A stretch of 64,000 nucleotides of DNA, taken from positions 1-64,000 of IMG/VR virus record IMGVR_UViG_3300042731_005759; one strand, given 5' to 3'. Below are positions 1 to 7,193 of the stretch, piece by piece (within the stretch, counting starts at the first letter, position 1; each line of letters starts with the position of its first letter). Below the pieces are notes generated by a model. That model was given only the letters and a program-made list of their open reading frames with translations, was not told the DNA's origin and ran no database searches. Made by a program: the position numbers and the translations under genes. The DNA is from a virus.

Positions 1-316
1 CAGTCAACACTTGTTTAGATTTTACGGGTTCACACCCATCTTTATCGAGTTTAGTTATCCTATTCTCGAATTTATCAAACCTACTATCGATATGTCGATA
101 AAGGTCATCTACTCGGTCTTCAAGGTTTTTCACCTCTTGATCCAACCTTAACTGGATCTCTCTTTGATTATTCTCTAAATCTAATTGTGTTCCGTTTAGG
201 ACTTCCTCGAAATCATTGGAACGTTGTTTAACCTTAACTATACCTACTATAACGTACCCTAAACCGAATACACCAATTGTTGTAAGTACACCTAAAATGA
301 ATTCTAAATTTTCCAT
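1..316 (-). CDS. Membrane-anchored coiled-coil protein (partial)
   Basis: Reading leftward from an ATG at 316, an open frame runs off the left edge of the window, so the C-terminus is missing. About 105 residues are visible. Residues 5-28 form one hydrophobic segment (start MENLEFILGVLTTIGVFGLG), which looks like a membrane anchor. The rest is charged, with heptad-like spacing typical of a coiled coil (for example LDQEVKNLEDRVDDLY). This architecture is seen in spanin-like and other small phage membrane proteins, but no family is recognised. It lies downstream of the tRNA-Glu gene on the same strand and near the lysis genes. The open frame and the start are seen directly; a role in lysis would be speculation. 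Confidence 0.7.
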   Translation of the reverse strand, partial: MENLEFILGVLTTIGVFGLGYVIVGIVKVKQRSNDFEEVLNGTQLDLENNQREIQLRLDQEVKNLEDRVDDLYRHIDSRFDKFENRITKLDKDGCEPVKSKQVLT

Positions 317-359
317 AATTTTTAAATTTAATTTAGTTTATGTCAAAGAACGATAGTTG

Positions 360-431
360 TACTCGGTAGGGGAATCGAACCCCTCTTGCCAGGATGAAAA
401 CCTGAAGTCCTAACCGATAGACGAACCGAGC
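360..431 (-). tRNA. tRNA-Glu (anticodon UUC)
   Basis: The minus strand folds as a complete cloverleaf. The acceptor stem is GCTCGGT with ACCGAGT (including one G-U pair), the anticodon loop is TTTTCAT giving anticodon TTC, and the T arm contains GGTTCGATTCC. The discriminator base is A at 360. CCA is not encoded, because the next bases read CA instead, so a host nucleotidyltransferase must add it. The tRNA would read GAA/GAG, which are heavily used in this phage's very acidic virion proteins. Its 5' end overlaps the last 22 bases of the upstream membrane-protein gene on the same strand. Confidence 0.95.
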
Positions 432-904
432 ATTAGTCTTTTTTCTGAATATTTAAATGTCCTCTTAAGTAAATACCCAAAAAATAAATCACCCAAAAGT
501 GAATTAATTAAAAATGGTAGTGCTAAGGTGTAACAAAGAATAAAACCTTCTATTGTTTTTGGGTACCCTAACAACCAAACCCCAAAATTAGTTATGAAGA
601 AAAATAGTAGTGTTGATATAACTATACTCTTTAGATTCATTTTTTTCCAAAAAGTACCCATCAGACTAATTAAAAAAAACGATCCATAAACCCAATAGGA
701 TATCGTATAAAAACCCAAATAAATATCAGAAACAAACATAGTGATAAGTGGGATAGAAATTCCAACCCATCTATCTTTAAATGTTACACCACCAAATAAT
801 GCTAATGCGGTGATTGGTGTGAAGTTTGGTGGATGTGGTAATAATCTTAGAGTGATCGCTAAAATCACAAAGACAAAAACCAAAATTTCTCTTTTATTAT
901 ACAT
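410..904 (-). CDS. DUF6580-type multi-pass membrane protein (putative transport)
   Basis: A 164-residue, strongly hydrophobic protein with about five predicted membrane helices. The segment RLLPHPPNFTPITALALFGG (residues 20-39), followed by a PLITMFVSDIYLG-like stretch, matches what I know of the DUF6580 family, which is found in Bacteroidota and Cyanobacteria and annotated as putative transport proteins resembling ECF S-components. Its substrate is not established. In a phage this would be a host-derived auxiliary gene acting in the inner membrane. The stop codon lies inside the tRNA-Glu gene, and the last seven codons are made from the tRNA 5' half. A short reading frame overlapping the ATG lies just upstream. 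Family assignment is from memory of the motif; the function is unknown. Confidence 0.7.
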   Translation of the reverse strand: MYNKREILVFVFVILAITLRLLPHPPNFTPITALALFGGVTFKDRWVGISIPLITMFVSDIYLGFYTISYWVYGSFFLISLMGTFWKKMNLKSIVISTLLFFFITNFGVWLLGYPKTIEGFILCYTLALPFLINSLLGDLFFGYLLKRTFKYSEKRLMLGSSIG

Positions 905-954
905 TTAAGTTTTGATTCATATCATTCTCCATAATCTCACTTTTTTTATGTGAA

Positions 955-968
955 ACCACAAAGGTATG
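955..968 (-). promoter_or_regulatory. Possible host-type promoter element (TACCTTTG)
   Basis: Read on the minus strand this is CCATACCTTTGTGG, containing TACCTTTG, which fits the Bacteroidota TAnnTTTG -7 element. It lies about 55 bases before the ATG of the membrane-protein gene at 904. No clear -33 TTG was found at the right distance, so support is weak. The rest of the 905-1108 interval is AT-rich and holds only the plus-strand late-promoter motif. Confidence 0.3.
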
Positions 969-1059
969 GTTTTTATAATTAAGTGATCCTTAATTCTTTT
1001 AATCATACGATATAAATAATACAGAAAAATTTTAAAAGAATCAATCTGTGATTCGGAAC

Positions 1060-1066
1060 TATTTAT
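1060..1066 (+). promoter_or_regulatory. Late-promoter motif TATTTAT, lysis cassette
   Basis: TATTTAT lies 42 bases before the ATG of the holin-like gene and is followed by an A-rich leader without a Shine-Dalgarno sequence. The same 7-mer precedes most virion genes in this window and is the proposed site of the gp55-like late sigma factor. This would place the lysis genes under late control. Confidence 0.55.
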
Positions 1067-1108
1067 ATAAAAGATCGAGAGATCATTAAAAAAGTAAAAA
1101 TTAAAATT

Positions 1109-1342
1109 ATGGCATTTAAAGACTTATTTAAAGATGAAAACGACATTAACGAGAAATCGGTTGTTGGTTTCGCGTCATTTGCAATCATGACATTATTTGC
1201 ATTTGCAGATTTACTTACAGGGTACTTCGGAAAAGACTTAGTAATTAACGAGTTTATCTACAATTCTTTTGTAGTGATAACATTAGGTTCTTTTGGTATT
1301 GCTGAGGTTGGTAAAATCTTTGGTAAAAAAGGACAAGAGTAA
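1109..1342 (+). CDS. Holin-like small membrane protein
   Basis: A 77-residue protein with two hydrophobic segments, about residues 20-38 (FASFAIMTLFAFADLLTGYF) and 47-68 (a FIYNSFVVITLGSFGIAEVG-like stretch). It has a charged N-terminus and a short basic C-terminal tail (GKIFGKKGQE). Size, topology and position 12 bases before a peptidoglycan amidase gene fit a phage holin that makes membrane holes to release the endolysin. Holins share little sequence, so the call rests on topology and neighbourhood. The ATG at 1109 is the only start that includes both helices, and the leader carries no Shine-Dalgarno sequence. An antiholin or a plain accessory membrane protein is the alternative. Confidence 0.6.
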   Translation: MAFKDLFKDENDINEKSVVGFASFAIMTLFAFADLLTGYFGKDLVINEFIYNSFVVITLGSFGIAEVGKIFGKKGQE

Positions 1343-1354
1343 AAAAAATAAAGA

Positions 1355-2236
1355 ATGATTTTAAAAATTGGATCAAGAGGAAAGGAAGTTAAAGAACTTC
1401 AAGAATTTCTCGGTATCGGAGCTGATGGTATCTTCGGTTCGGGAACTTCGAACGCTGTTAAAAAATGGCAATCAGAAAATAATTTGGATTCTGACGGTAT
1501 TGTCGGTCCTGCCACTTGGGACGCTATGGGTCTCGCTACTACTGATAATTCGGAAAAGACGTATGAAACGGAAAACGGTTTAATCGTAAATAGACACTTT
1601 TTACCTGTGGGGGAATATAAACAAGGACCAACGAGTAAAGAATATGTTTTCTTACATCATACCGCAGGTTGGCATAACCCATATAGATGTGTTGATCATT
1701 GGGGTAGGGATGATAGAGGTGCGGTTGCTACTGAATTTGTTTTAGGTGGTCCTTCCGTAAAAGGAAATGATGATAGATACGATGGAGAAATGGTACAATG
1801 TATTCCCGAAGGTGGTTACGGTTGGCATTTAGGAAAAAATGGATCACAACATATGCACACACATTCAGTTGGTATTGAGGTTTGTAATTTTGGTTGGGTA
1901 AAGGACGGTAAAACATATGCGGGTACAAGAGTACACGAAAGTCAATTAGTAACTCTTGATCAAGAATTCAGAGGACATAAAACATGGCATCGTTATTCTG
2001 ATGCACAAATAGAATCTTTAAGAAAATGGATCCTTTGGATAGCGGAGAGAGACTCGATTGATGTTCGTAAAGGATTACCTGAAATGATTAAGAAAATCGG
2101 TGTATCTGCATTTGAATTTAATGAAGATGCATACTATGGTAAAGTGAAAGGTTTATGGACACATACAAATACAAGGAAAGATAAGGTTGATATGTTCCCA
2201 CAAAAAGAATTGGTGGACATGTTAGTCAGTTTGTAA
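1355..2236 (+). CDS. Endolysin: peptidoglycan-binding domain plus N-acetylmuramoyl-L-alanine amidase
   Basis: A 293-residue two-domain lysis enzyme. Residues 3-58 form a PG_binding_1 domain with its typical IGSRGKEVKELQEFLG and DSDGIVGPATWDAM motifs. Residues about 95-285 form an Amidase_2 (T7-lysozyme-like) domain that cleaves the bond between N-acetylmuramic acid and L-alanine. The first zinc ligand is expected at H101 (FLHHTAG); the other two are probably H270 and D279 in THTNTRKDKVDMFP, the family's usual C-terminal H...K.D arrangement. There is no signal peptide, so release through the adjacent holin is expected. The gene ends before a structured terminator region. The domain order, binding domain first, is seen in many phage endolysins. 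Confidence 0.9.
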   Translation: MILKIGSRGKEVKELQEFLGIGADGIFGSGTSNAVKKWQSENNLDSDGIVGPATWDAMGLATTDNSEKTYETENGLIVNRHFLPVGEYKQGPTSKEYVFLHHTAGWHNPYRCVDHWGRDDRGAVATEFVLGGPSVKGNDDRYDGEMVQCIPEGGYGWHLGKNGSQHMHTHSVGIEVCNFGWVKDGKTYAGTRVHESQLVTLDQEFRGHKTWHRYSDAQIESLRKWILWIAERDSIDVRKGLPEMIKKIGVSAFEFNEDAYYGKVKGLWTHTNTRKDKVDMFPQKELVDMLVSL

Positions 2237-2239
2237 AAA

Positions 2240-2351
2240 GTAGACAAAAAATAAACCCCAACAAGGATTGCTGGGGTTTTAGGTCTACAATGGTTTCAAC
2301 ACCATTGAATAACGAGAAAAACGAAAAGGTTTCGGCAAAGAGAACCTTCGA
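2240..2351. terminator. Terminator and consecutive hairpins between convergent genes
   Basis: The 156-base gap between the endolysin and the ClpC-like gene, which converge, holds several inverted repeats. AAACCCCA (2253-2260) pairs with TGGGGTTT (2272-2279) and can act as a terminator in either direction. GTAGAC (2240-2245) and GTCTAC (2283-2288) enclose it and lengthen the stem. CAATGGT (2288-2294) pairs with ACCATTG (2301-2307). AAGGTT (2326-2331) pairs with AACCTT (2343-2348). The first hairpin is a convincing terminator; the others may stabilise transcript ends. Confidence 0.75.
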
Positions 2352-2392
2352 TGTATAAATATATATAAAAATTAAAAAAGTTCCGTTTTCTT

Positions 2393-4411
2393 TTAAATCA
2401 GGGGTAAATTTTCAGAAAATTTCAATTCCCCTTCGGAAAATTTAATTTCTATAGGTTCTTTCTCGTTTATATTACCTAATAAAATCTGATCACTAATAAA
2501 ATCTTCACATAGATTTTGTATGATTCTTCTTATAGGTCTAGCACCATATTCTTCTTCAGAATTTCTATTTAAAATTTCTATTGAAACCGAAGAATGGAAT
2601 TTAATATTATAATTCTTTTCTTTTAGTCTTGATTTCAATTTATTCATTTCTATAGTCACAATTCTTTTCAGAGACTTTTCTTCTAATTTATTGAATACAA
2701 CGATATCATCAACTCTATTCAAAAACTCAGGACTAAATTGTTGTTTTAGTGATTTTTTAATAATTGAATCTTTAACCTTTTCTTGATTGGTTTCGTCTGA
2801 AAAACCTACTCCCGCACCAAAATCAGAAACTTTCTTAGCACCTATATTAGATGTCATGATAATAAGTGTATTGGAGAAGTTAACTTTTCTTCCGAATGAA
2901 TCGGTTAGGTGACCTTCATCTAATATTTGAAGTAGAAGATTAAATACATCCTTATGTGCCTTTTCTATCTCATCGAACAATACAACAGAAAAAGGATTAT
3001 TTTTAATTTTTTCAGTTAGTTGTCCACCCTCATCATATCCAACATATCCTGGTGGAGAACCAATTAGTTTGGAGACATTATGTTTTTCCATAAATTCACT
3101 CATATCAACACGAATGATTTTTTCAGGATCACCGAATAATGTGTCTGCAAGTGTTTTCGCTAAATAAGTTTTACCTACACCTGTTGACCCTAAAAACATA
3201 AAAGATCCGATAGGTTTGTTTGCACCACGTACTCCGACTCTATTTCTTCTAATGGCCTTTGCAATTTTACTAACCGCATCGTCTTGACCAATAACTCTTT
3301 TAGTAATATTCTTTTCTAAAGAGAGTAAGTTTTTAGACTCAGTCGAATCGAGTTTATTAATCGGTACACCAACGGTGTCACTGATCATCTCATAAACATC
3401 ATCAACGTGGATGGGTTTTTTATTTAATTTCTGTTCGTTATTCCACTTTATCTTTTCCTGATCAAGTTTCTTTAATACTGATTTTTCTTGGTCTCTTAAG
3501 TTCGCGGCTAACTCATAATTTTGATCTTTTACGACTGCCAATTTTTGGAGTTTAATATCGTCTGCCTCTTTTTTAAGTTCTTCAATCGATTCAGGTACTT
3601 TAATACTTATTTTCTTTTCAGAACCTAACTCATCCAATATGTCAATTGCCTTATCAGGAAATTGTTTATCTGTAATATATCTTTTTGACAACATTACAAT
3701 GGTTTCAATAACATCTTTTGTGTAATTAACCCTATGATAGTCCTCATAAGAAGGTCTTAAGTTTTTAAGAATCTCAATGGTTTCATCGTATGTTGGTTCT
3801 TGTAAAATAATTTTTTGGAATCTTCTTACCAAAGCACCATCTTTCTCAATGTTCTTTTTAAATTCATCAAAAGTTGTTGCTCCTATACATTGAATTTCTC
3901 CTCTTGCGAGTGCGGGTTTCAAAATATTCGCGGCATCCATAGAACCTGACGCGTTTCCTGCACCAACCATAGTATGTAGTTCATCAATAAAAACAATTAC
4001 ATTAGGTGCATCTTCTAACTCAGTTAATATCGCCTTAATTCTCTCTTCAAATTGTCCTCTATATTTTGTTCCTGCAACCAAAGCAGTCAAATCAAGAGCC
4101 ATGATTCTCTTATCAAGGAGATTGGTTGGGCATGTACCCTCAGTAATCATTAACGCTAGTTTTTCAACAAGTGCGGATTTACCAACACCCGCATCACCAA
4201 CTATAACCACATTATTTTTCTTTTTTCGAGACAAGATTCGTGATATTCTCATTACCTCTTTGTCTCTACCTATAATAGGGTCTATCCTACCTTCTTGGGC
4301 TAATCTTGTTAAATCTCTTGAAAAATTATCGAGAACGGGTGTATTACTATTCTTCTTACCTTTTCTCTGTGATTGTTTCTCTTCGTTATCTTCGTAAAAA
4401 TCTATTGGCAT
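2393..4411 (-). CDS. ClpC-like AAA+ protein unfoldase lacking the N domain
   Basis: A 672-residue protein from the chosen ATG at 4411; an upstream ATG at 4450 would add 13 unlikely residues. It has two AAA+ modules. D1 has Walker A GDAGVGKS (72-79), Walker B FIDELH (141-146) and an arginine finger near 197. D2 has Walker A GSTGVGKT (408-415), DEIEK (480-484) and the pore-loop signature GYVGY near 455-459. Between them lies a UVR-type coiled segment (about 295-315, KDQNYELAANLRDQEK), characteristic of ClpC rather than ClpB. A VGF tripeptide at 535-537 sits where ClpC/ClpA carry the ClpP-docking loop. The double Clp_N domain that normally binds adaptors is absent. It probably works with host ClpP, or remodels proteins alone. 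It is transcribed away from a small heat-shock gene. Confidence 0.9.
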   Translation of the reverse strand: MPIDFYEDNEEKQSQRKGKKNSNTPVLDNFSRDLTRLAQEGRIDPIIGRDKEVMRISRILSRKKKNNVVIVGDAGVGKSALVEKLALMITEGTCPTNLLDKRIMALDLTALVAGTKYRGQFEERIKAILTELEDAPNVIVFIDELHTMVGAGNASGSMDAANILKPALARGEIQCIGATTFDEFKKNIEKDGALVRRFQKIILQEPTYDETIEILKNLRPSYEDYHRVNYTKDVIETIVMLSKRYITDKQFPDKAIDILDELGSEKKISIKVPESIEELKKEADDIKLQKLAVVKDQNYELAANLRDQEKSVLKKLDQEKIKWNNEQKLNKKPIHVDDVYEMISDTVGVPINKLDSTESKNLLSLEKNITKRVIGQDDAVSKIAKAIRRNRVGVRGANKPIGSFMFLGSTGVGKTYLAKTLADTLFGDPEKIIRVDMSEFMEKHNVSKLIGSPPGYVGYDEGGQLTEKIKNNPFSVVLFDEIEKAHKDVFNLLLQILDEGHLTDSFGRKVNFSNTLIIMTSNIGAKKVSDFGAGVGFSDETNQEKVKDSIIKKSLKQQFSPEFLNRVDDIVVFNKLEEKSLKRIVTIEMNKLKSRLKEKNYNIKFHSSVSIEILNRNSEEEYGARPIRRIIQNLCEDFISDQILLGNINEKEPIEIKFSEGELKFSENLPLI

Positions 4412-4506
4412 AAAATCAATTTTTATAAAACATACACAAAATAATACCAAAAGTCAACCTCGACATAAGATAACACCTACAGTGTCAATATGTCACGTAT
4501 AAATGT

Positions 4507-4514
4507 TATATTTG
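4507..4514 (+). promoter_or_regulatory. Possible host-type promoter (TATATTTG) for hsp20
   Basis: TATATTTG matches the Bacteroidota -7 consensus TAnnTTTG and is identical to the element before the DNA polymerase gene. It lies 80 bases before the hsp20 ATG, in the 182-base divergent region between the clpC-like and hsp20 genes. No TTG is seen at the expected -33 distance. A second AT-rich stretch (TATATAAATAAAC, about 4562-4574) lies nearer the gene. The region also holds two TGTCA direct repeats near 4483-4495. Confidence 0.4.
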
Positions 4515-4593
4515 TGACAAAACTTCAGGTTTTTAATCTTGGTATTCATTTTGTCTATTACTATATAAATAAACTTATAAAAATTTAAAGAAA

Positions 4594-4962
4594 ATGTTTT
4601 TATTAAAAAGAGACCCATTTTTTAACTTGGTTGAGAATTTTTTCAATGACCATAAACAAAATTATTCAGGTTTTGTGAATACTATAAAGAACGAAACTGA
4701 TAATGAATATGAATTACAATTTGTATTACCTGGCTTAACAAAAGATGATGTATCTGTTACTGTCGAGGAAAACTTATTAAAAGTATCATATACTAACGAA
4801 GAAAACGAAAATTCATTTGTTCATACGTTTGAAAGATCCTATCAATTACCTGAGGATGTAACACAAAGTAAGATTAGTGCTAAATCTGAGAATGGTATTT
4901 TAAAGATCACAATACCGAAGAACAAAAAGGTCACAAAACAAAGAACCATCTCAATCAAATAA
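4594..4962 (+). CDS. Small heat-shock protein (Hsp20/alpha-crystallin)
   Basis: A 122-residue ATP-independent holdase chaperone. The alpha-crystallin domain covers about residues 35-115 and shows the family marks LPGLTKDDVSVTVEENLL, a FERSYQLPEDV segment, and NGILKITIPK, equivalent to the conserved (N)GxLxI/V motif. The C-terminus ends in TISIK, an I-x-I motif that in this family docks into neighbouring dimers. Hsp20 genes are known in T4-like cyanophages and other large myoviruses, where they are thought to protect capsid and replication proteins. Here it is divergent from a ClpC-like unfoldase, suggesting a joint protein quality-control role. It ends at a strong terminator. Confidence 0.95.
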   Translation: MFLLKRDPFFNLVENFFNDHKQNYSGFVNTIKNETDNEYELQFVLPGLTKDDVSVTVEENLLKVSYTNEENENSFVHTFERSYQLPEDVTQSKISAKSENGILKITIPKNKKVTKQRTISIK

Positions 4963-4994
4963 ATAAATCCCCCTTTATTGGGGGTTTATTTTTT
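4963..4994 (+). terminator. Rho-independent terminator after hsp20
   Basis: Five C residues (4969-4973) pair with five G residues (4980-4984) around the loop TTTATT, flanked by AAAT/TTT pairs and followed by TTTATTTTTT. It separates the chaperone gene from the late operon beginning at 5001. Confidence 0.85.
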
Positions 4995-5000
4995 CACAGA

Positions 5001-5010
5001 TATTTATTAG
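5001..5010 (+). promoter_or_regulatory. Late-promoter motif TATTTATTAG
   Basis: The motif follows directly after the hsp20 terminator and lies 66 bases before the KTSC-protein ATG. The extended form TATTTATTAG recurs before the portal, scaffold, gp26-like and adhesin genes. Confidence 0.55.
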
Positions 5011-5073
5011 GTACATCAGACGGACTTGATTTTGTCCCGATAAATTGTTACATTTTATATAAAACATAATATT

Positions 5074-5319
5074 ATGCCTATATCATCTGAAACAATTGAG
5101 GGTAAAAACATTCTTTGTGAGATAACATCATCAAATCTTAAGTCTGCGTCTTATAATACTGAAGACGGTACACTACAAATTACTTTTAAAAGTGGTGGTG
5201 TGTATGAGTATTATAAGGTTCCGTGGGAAAAGTTTACAAAACTTAGACTCGCAGAATCCACAGGTAGGTTCTTCAATTTGAATATATCGAAGACCTACGA
5301 GTACAAGAAACTGAAATGA
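5074..5319 (+). CDS. KTSC-domain protein
   Basis: An 81-residue protein. Residues about 19-75 match the KTSC domain: a SSNLKSASYNTEDGTLQITF strand pair, then YEYYKVPWEKFTKL and TGRFFNLNISKTYEY. The domain is small and of unknown biochemical role; it occurs alone or fused to lysyl-tRNA synthetase-type and other proteins and is frequent in phages. The TGA stop overlaps the next ATG by four bases (ATGA), so the protein is probably translationally coupled to the nucleotidyltransferase. The start at 5074 is the first ATG after a 66-base leader. Confidence 0.75.
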   Translation: MPISSETIEGKNILCEITSSNLKSASYNTEDGTLQITFKSGGVYEYYKVPWEKFTKLRLAESTGRFFNLNISKTYEYKKLK

Positions 5320-6086
5320 GTAACATCAAGATTGTTGATGAGTTAATTGAAGAAATTGGTAATAATCAAGAGATTGTAAAATCTTTTGAAATTAGGGATT
5401 CACTATCTGAAGATATTTTTGAAAATCAAGATGGTGAATTTTCTATGCACAAAGAGATAAGAGATCGACTTATCGAAGTCACAGAGAAATTTATGGATTT
5501 CATAGATATAGAATTTTTTATCCATGATATAATTCTAACAGGTTCTCTATCAAACTATAATTGGTCAAAATACTCCGATGTAGATTTACATATTCTGATA
5601 GACTATGATGAGACCGATTACAACTTAGACCTCTTAAAGGGTTTTTTTGATAGTAAGAGAAGTCTATGGAACAAACAACATGAAATCATGATCAAAGGTT
5701 TTGATTGTGAAATCTATGTTCAAGATGTAAAAGAAAAACATACCGCATCGGGTATATACTCAATTTTAAATGATAATTGGGTTGTTACTCCTCAGAAAAC
5801 AGTTCAGTCGATTGATAAAGATATGATCATTAAAAAGGCATCAATCTTTGAAGATATTATAGATCAGATAGACTCCGATTTTGATTCAGGGAAGGACGTA
5901 AGTGATGATATTTTAAAAACTAAACAAAAATTAAAAAAGTTTAGACAAAGTGGTTTAGATAAAGGTGGAGAATATTCTTACGAAAACTTAGCGTTTAAAT
6001 TATTGAGAAGAAACGGATATATAGGTAAGTTATTGGAGATCCAAACTAAAACCACAGACAAGAAATTATCTATAGCACAACAATAA
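5316..6086 (+). CDS. Nucleotidyltransferase-fold protein
   Basis: A 256-residue protein with the signature of the DNA polymerase-beta-like nucleotidyltransferase superfamily: LTGSLSNYNWSKYSDVDLHI gives the GS pair (G76, S77) and the D-x-D pair (D88, D90). A third carboxylate is likely at E132 in FDCEIYVQD. It would transfer a nucleotide to a protein, RNA or small molecule; the target cannot be told. The C-terminal half is helical (about 150-256). Similar proteins are common in large T4-like phages near virion genes, so it could also be packaged. It is coupled to the KTSC gene. Toxin-type MNT domains are shorter, so a toxin role is less likely. Confidence 0.7.
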   Translation: MSNIKIVDELIEEIGNNQEIVKSFEIRDSLSEDIFENQDGEFSMHKEIRDRLIEVTEKFMDFIDIEFFIHDIILTGSLSNYNWSKYSDVDLHILIDYDETDYNLDLLKGFFDSKRSLWNKQHEIMIKGFDCEIYVQDVKEKHTASGIYSILNDNWVVTPQKTVQSIDKDMIIKKASIFEDIIDQIDSDFDSGKDVSDDILKTKQKLKKFRQSGLDKGGEYSYENLAFKLLRRNGYIGKLLEIQTKTTDKKLSIAQQ

Positions 6087-6112
6087 ACGATATTTTTTTC
6101 TCGATATTGTTG

Positions 6113-6119
6113 TATTTAT
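6113..6119 (+). promoter_or_regulatory. Late-promoter motif TATTTAT
   Basis: TATTTAT lies 35 bases before the ATG at 6155. An inverted repeat (ACAACAATA 6077-6085 with TATTGTTGT 6105-6113) spans the end of the previous gene and abuts the motif; it may terminate the upstream transcript. Confidence 0.5.
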
Positions 6120-6154
6120 AGAATAAGAATAAGTTATAAACAAATATTTGTAAT

Positions 6155-7192
6155 ATGTCAGATCTTAAACCATTAGGTAGCGAAAGATTATCTGGTGACG
6201 ATAAAATTAAAAGAATTATGGAGATTGCCAATTATGGTAGATCCAATAATGTCGTTTCCGAAAATAAAAAAACTTCTGTAGAATATCTTAAAGAATCTAA
6301 AGTTGGTACTTACGGTATCGTAAAAGAAAAAGATGGATACTATGTGAAAAAAGGACTTAACGAAAGTACTTTAGACTATATTGGTGGTATCTTCATGAAA
6401 AATAAAAATAAATTTTCTTCATACTCTGAAGCACTAAAAAGACTTGAATTAATAAGTGGTCAAGAGGAATTGAATGAAGCTAAGAAATATGTTCTTAAAT
6501 CTAAATCAGAGAAACCTGCCGAGGCAGTTGCACCTGAAGCACCAATCGAAGATATTCCTGCACCTGTAGAAGACCCTATTGATGACGCACCTGTAGATGA
6601 TTTACCTCCTGCAGACGCTGGTATTGAAGGTGATGATGAAGGTGGTGAAGAAGAAGAGGTAGGTAAAAGATCAGACTATATGGCTGAGGTTCAAAAATTC
6701 TCAGGTAAATTAGGTCAGGCATTGAGAGATGTAAAAGAAAGAATGGAAAGTGATGACATCAAATATGTTATTAATATGGTTCTTTCAGCAGTAAACTTAG
6801 ATTCTCTTGATGAAGAAGATAGAGAAGAAATTGCAGAAAAATTCGAACCTAAAGACGATGATTTCAGTGGTGATGACGAAGGTCTACCAACAGATGATCT
6901 ACCTATGGACGATGAAGGTCCTTCTGATGATGAAGTAGATGGTGAGGTAGATGAGATAATGGATAAACTTGAGAGTTTTGTTAACGACACTCCGATTGTT
7001 CAAAAAGAAGAAGAACCTATTATAGAGAAATCTATCGAAGACTACGCAGACCTAAGTGTTAAACATGAAGGAGAAGTAGAGGAAGGTGACGATTCTAACG
7101 ATACTGAAGAAATAGGTGAAATCGATTTGGATCAGCTTAAGTCGGAAATCAACAAACACGTTGACGAGACTTTGAGCAAATATTTCCAATAA
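6155..7192 (+). CDS. Acidic virion-type protein of unknown function
   Basis: A 345-residue protein. The N-terminal 110 residues look folded, with a TYGIVKEKDGYYVKKG strand pair and a helical SYSEALKRLELISGQEELNE segment. The remainder is low-complexity and very acidic (Glu/Asp/Pro rich, for example DDEGLPTDDLPMDDEG). Two short ordered segments interrupt it at about 175-225 and at the C-terminus (DLDQLKSEINKHVDETLSKY). The composition resembles prohead-core and internal proteins of T4-like phages, but no family is recognised. It heads a run of four closely spaced genes (gaps of 1 base or overlaps) ending at 9495. A structural or core role is inferred from composition and position. Confidence 0.6.
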   Translation: MSDLKPLGSERLSGDDKIKRIMEIANYGRSNNVVSENKKTSVEYLKESKVGTYGIVKEKDGYYVKKGLNESTLDYIGGIFMKNKNKFSSYSEALKRLELISGQEELNEAKKYVLKSKSEKPAEAVAPEAPIEDIPAPVEDPIDDAPVDDLPPADAGIEGDDEGGEEEEVGKRSDYMAEVQKFSGKLGQALRDVKERMESDDIKYVINMVLSAVNLDSLDEEDREEIAEKFEPKDDDFSGDDEGLPTDDLPMDDEGPSDDEVDGEVDEIMDKLESFVNDTPIVQKEEEPIIEKSIEDYADLSVKHEGEVEEGDDSNDTEEIGEIDLDQLKSEINKHVDETLSKYFQ

Positions 7193-7193
7193 G

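Noticed and set aside
360-431. tRNA-Glu as a prophage attachment site
   Set aside because: No integrase, excisionase or flanking direct repeat is visible, and the gene content is that of a lytic T4-like phage.
2393-4450. ClpB-type disaggregase identity for the AAA+ protein
   Set aside because: The linker is a short UVR-type segment, not the long ClpB middle domain, and a VGF docking loop is present; ClpC-like fits better.
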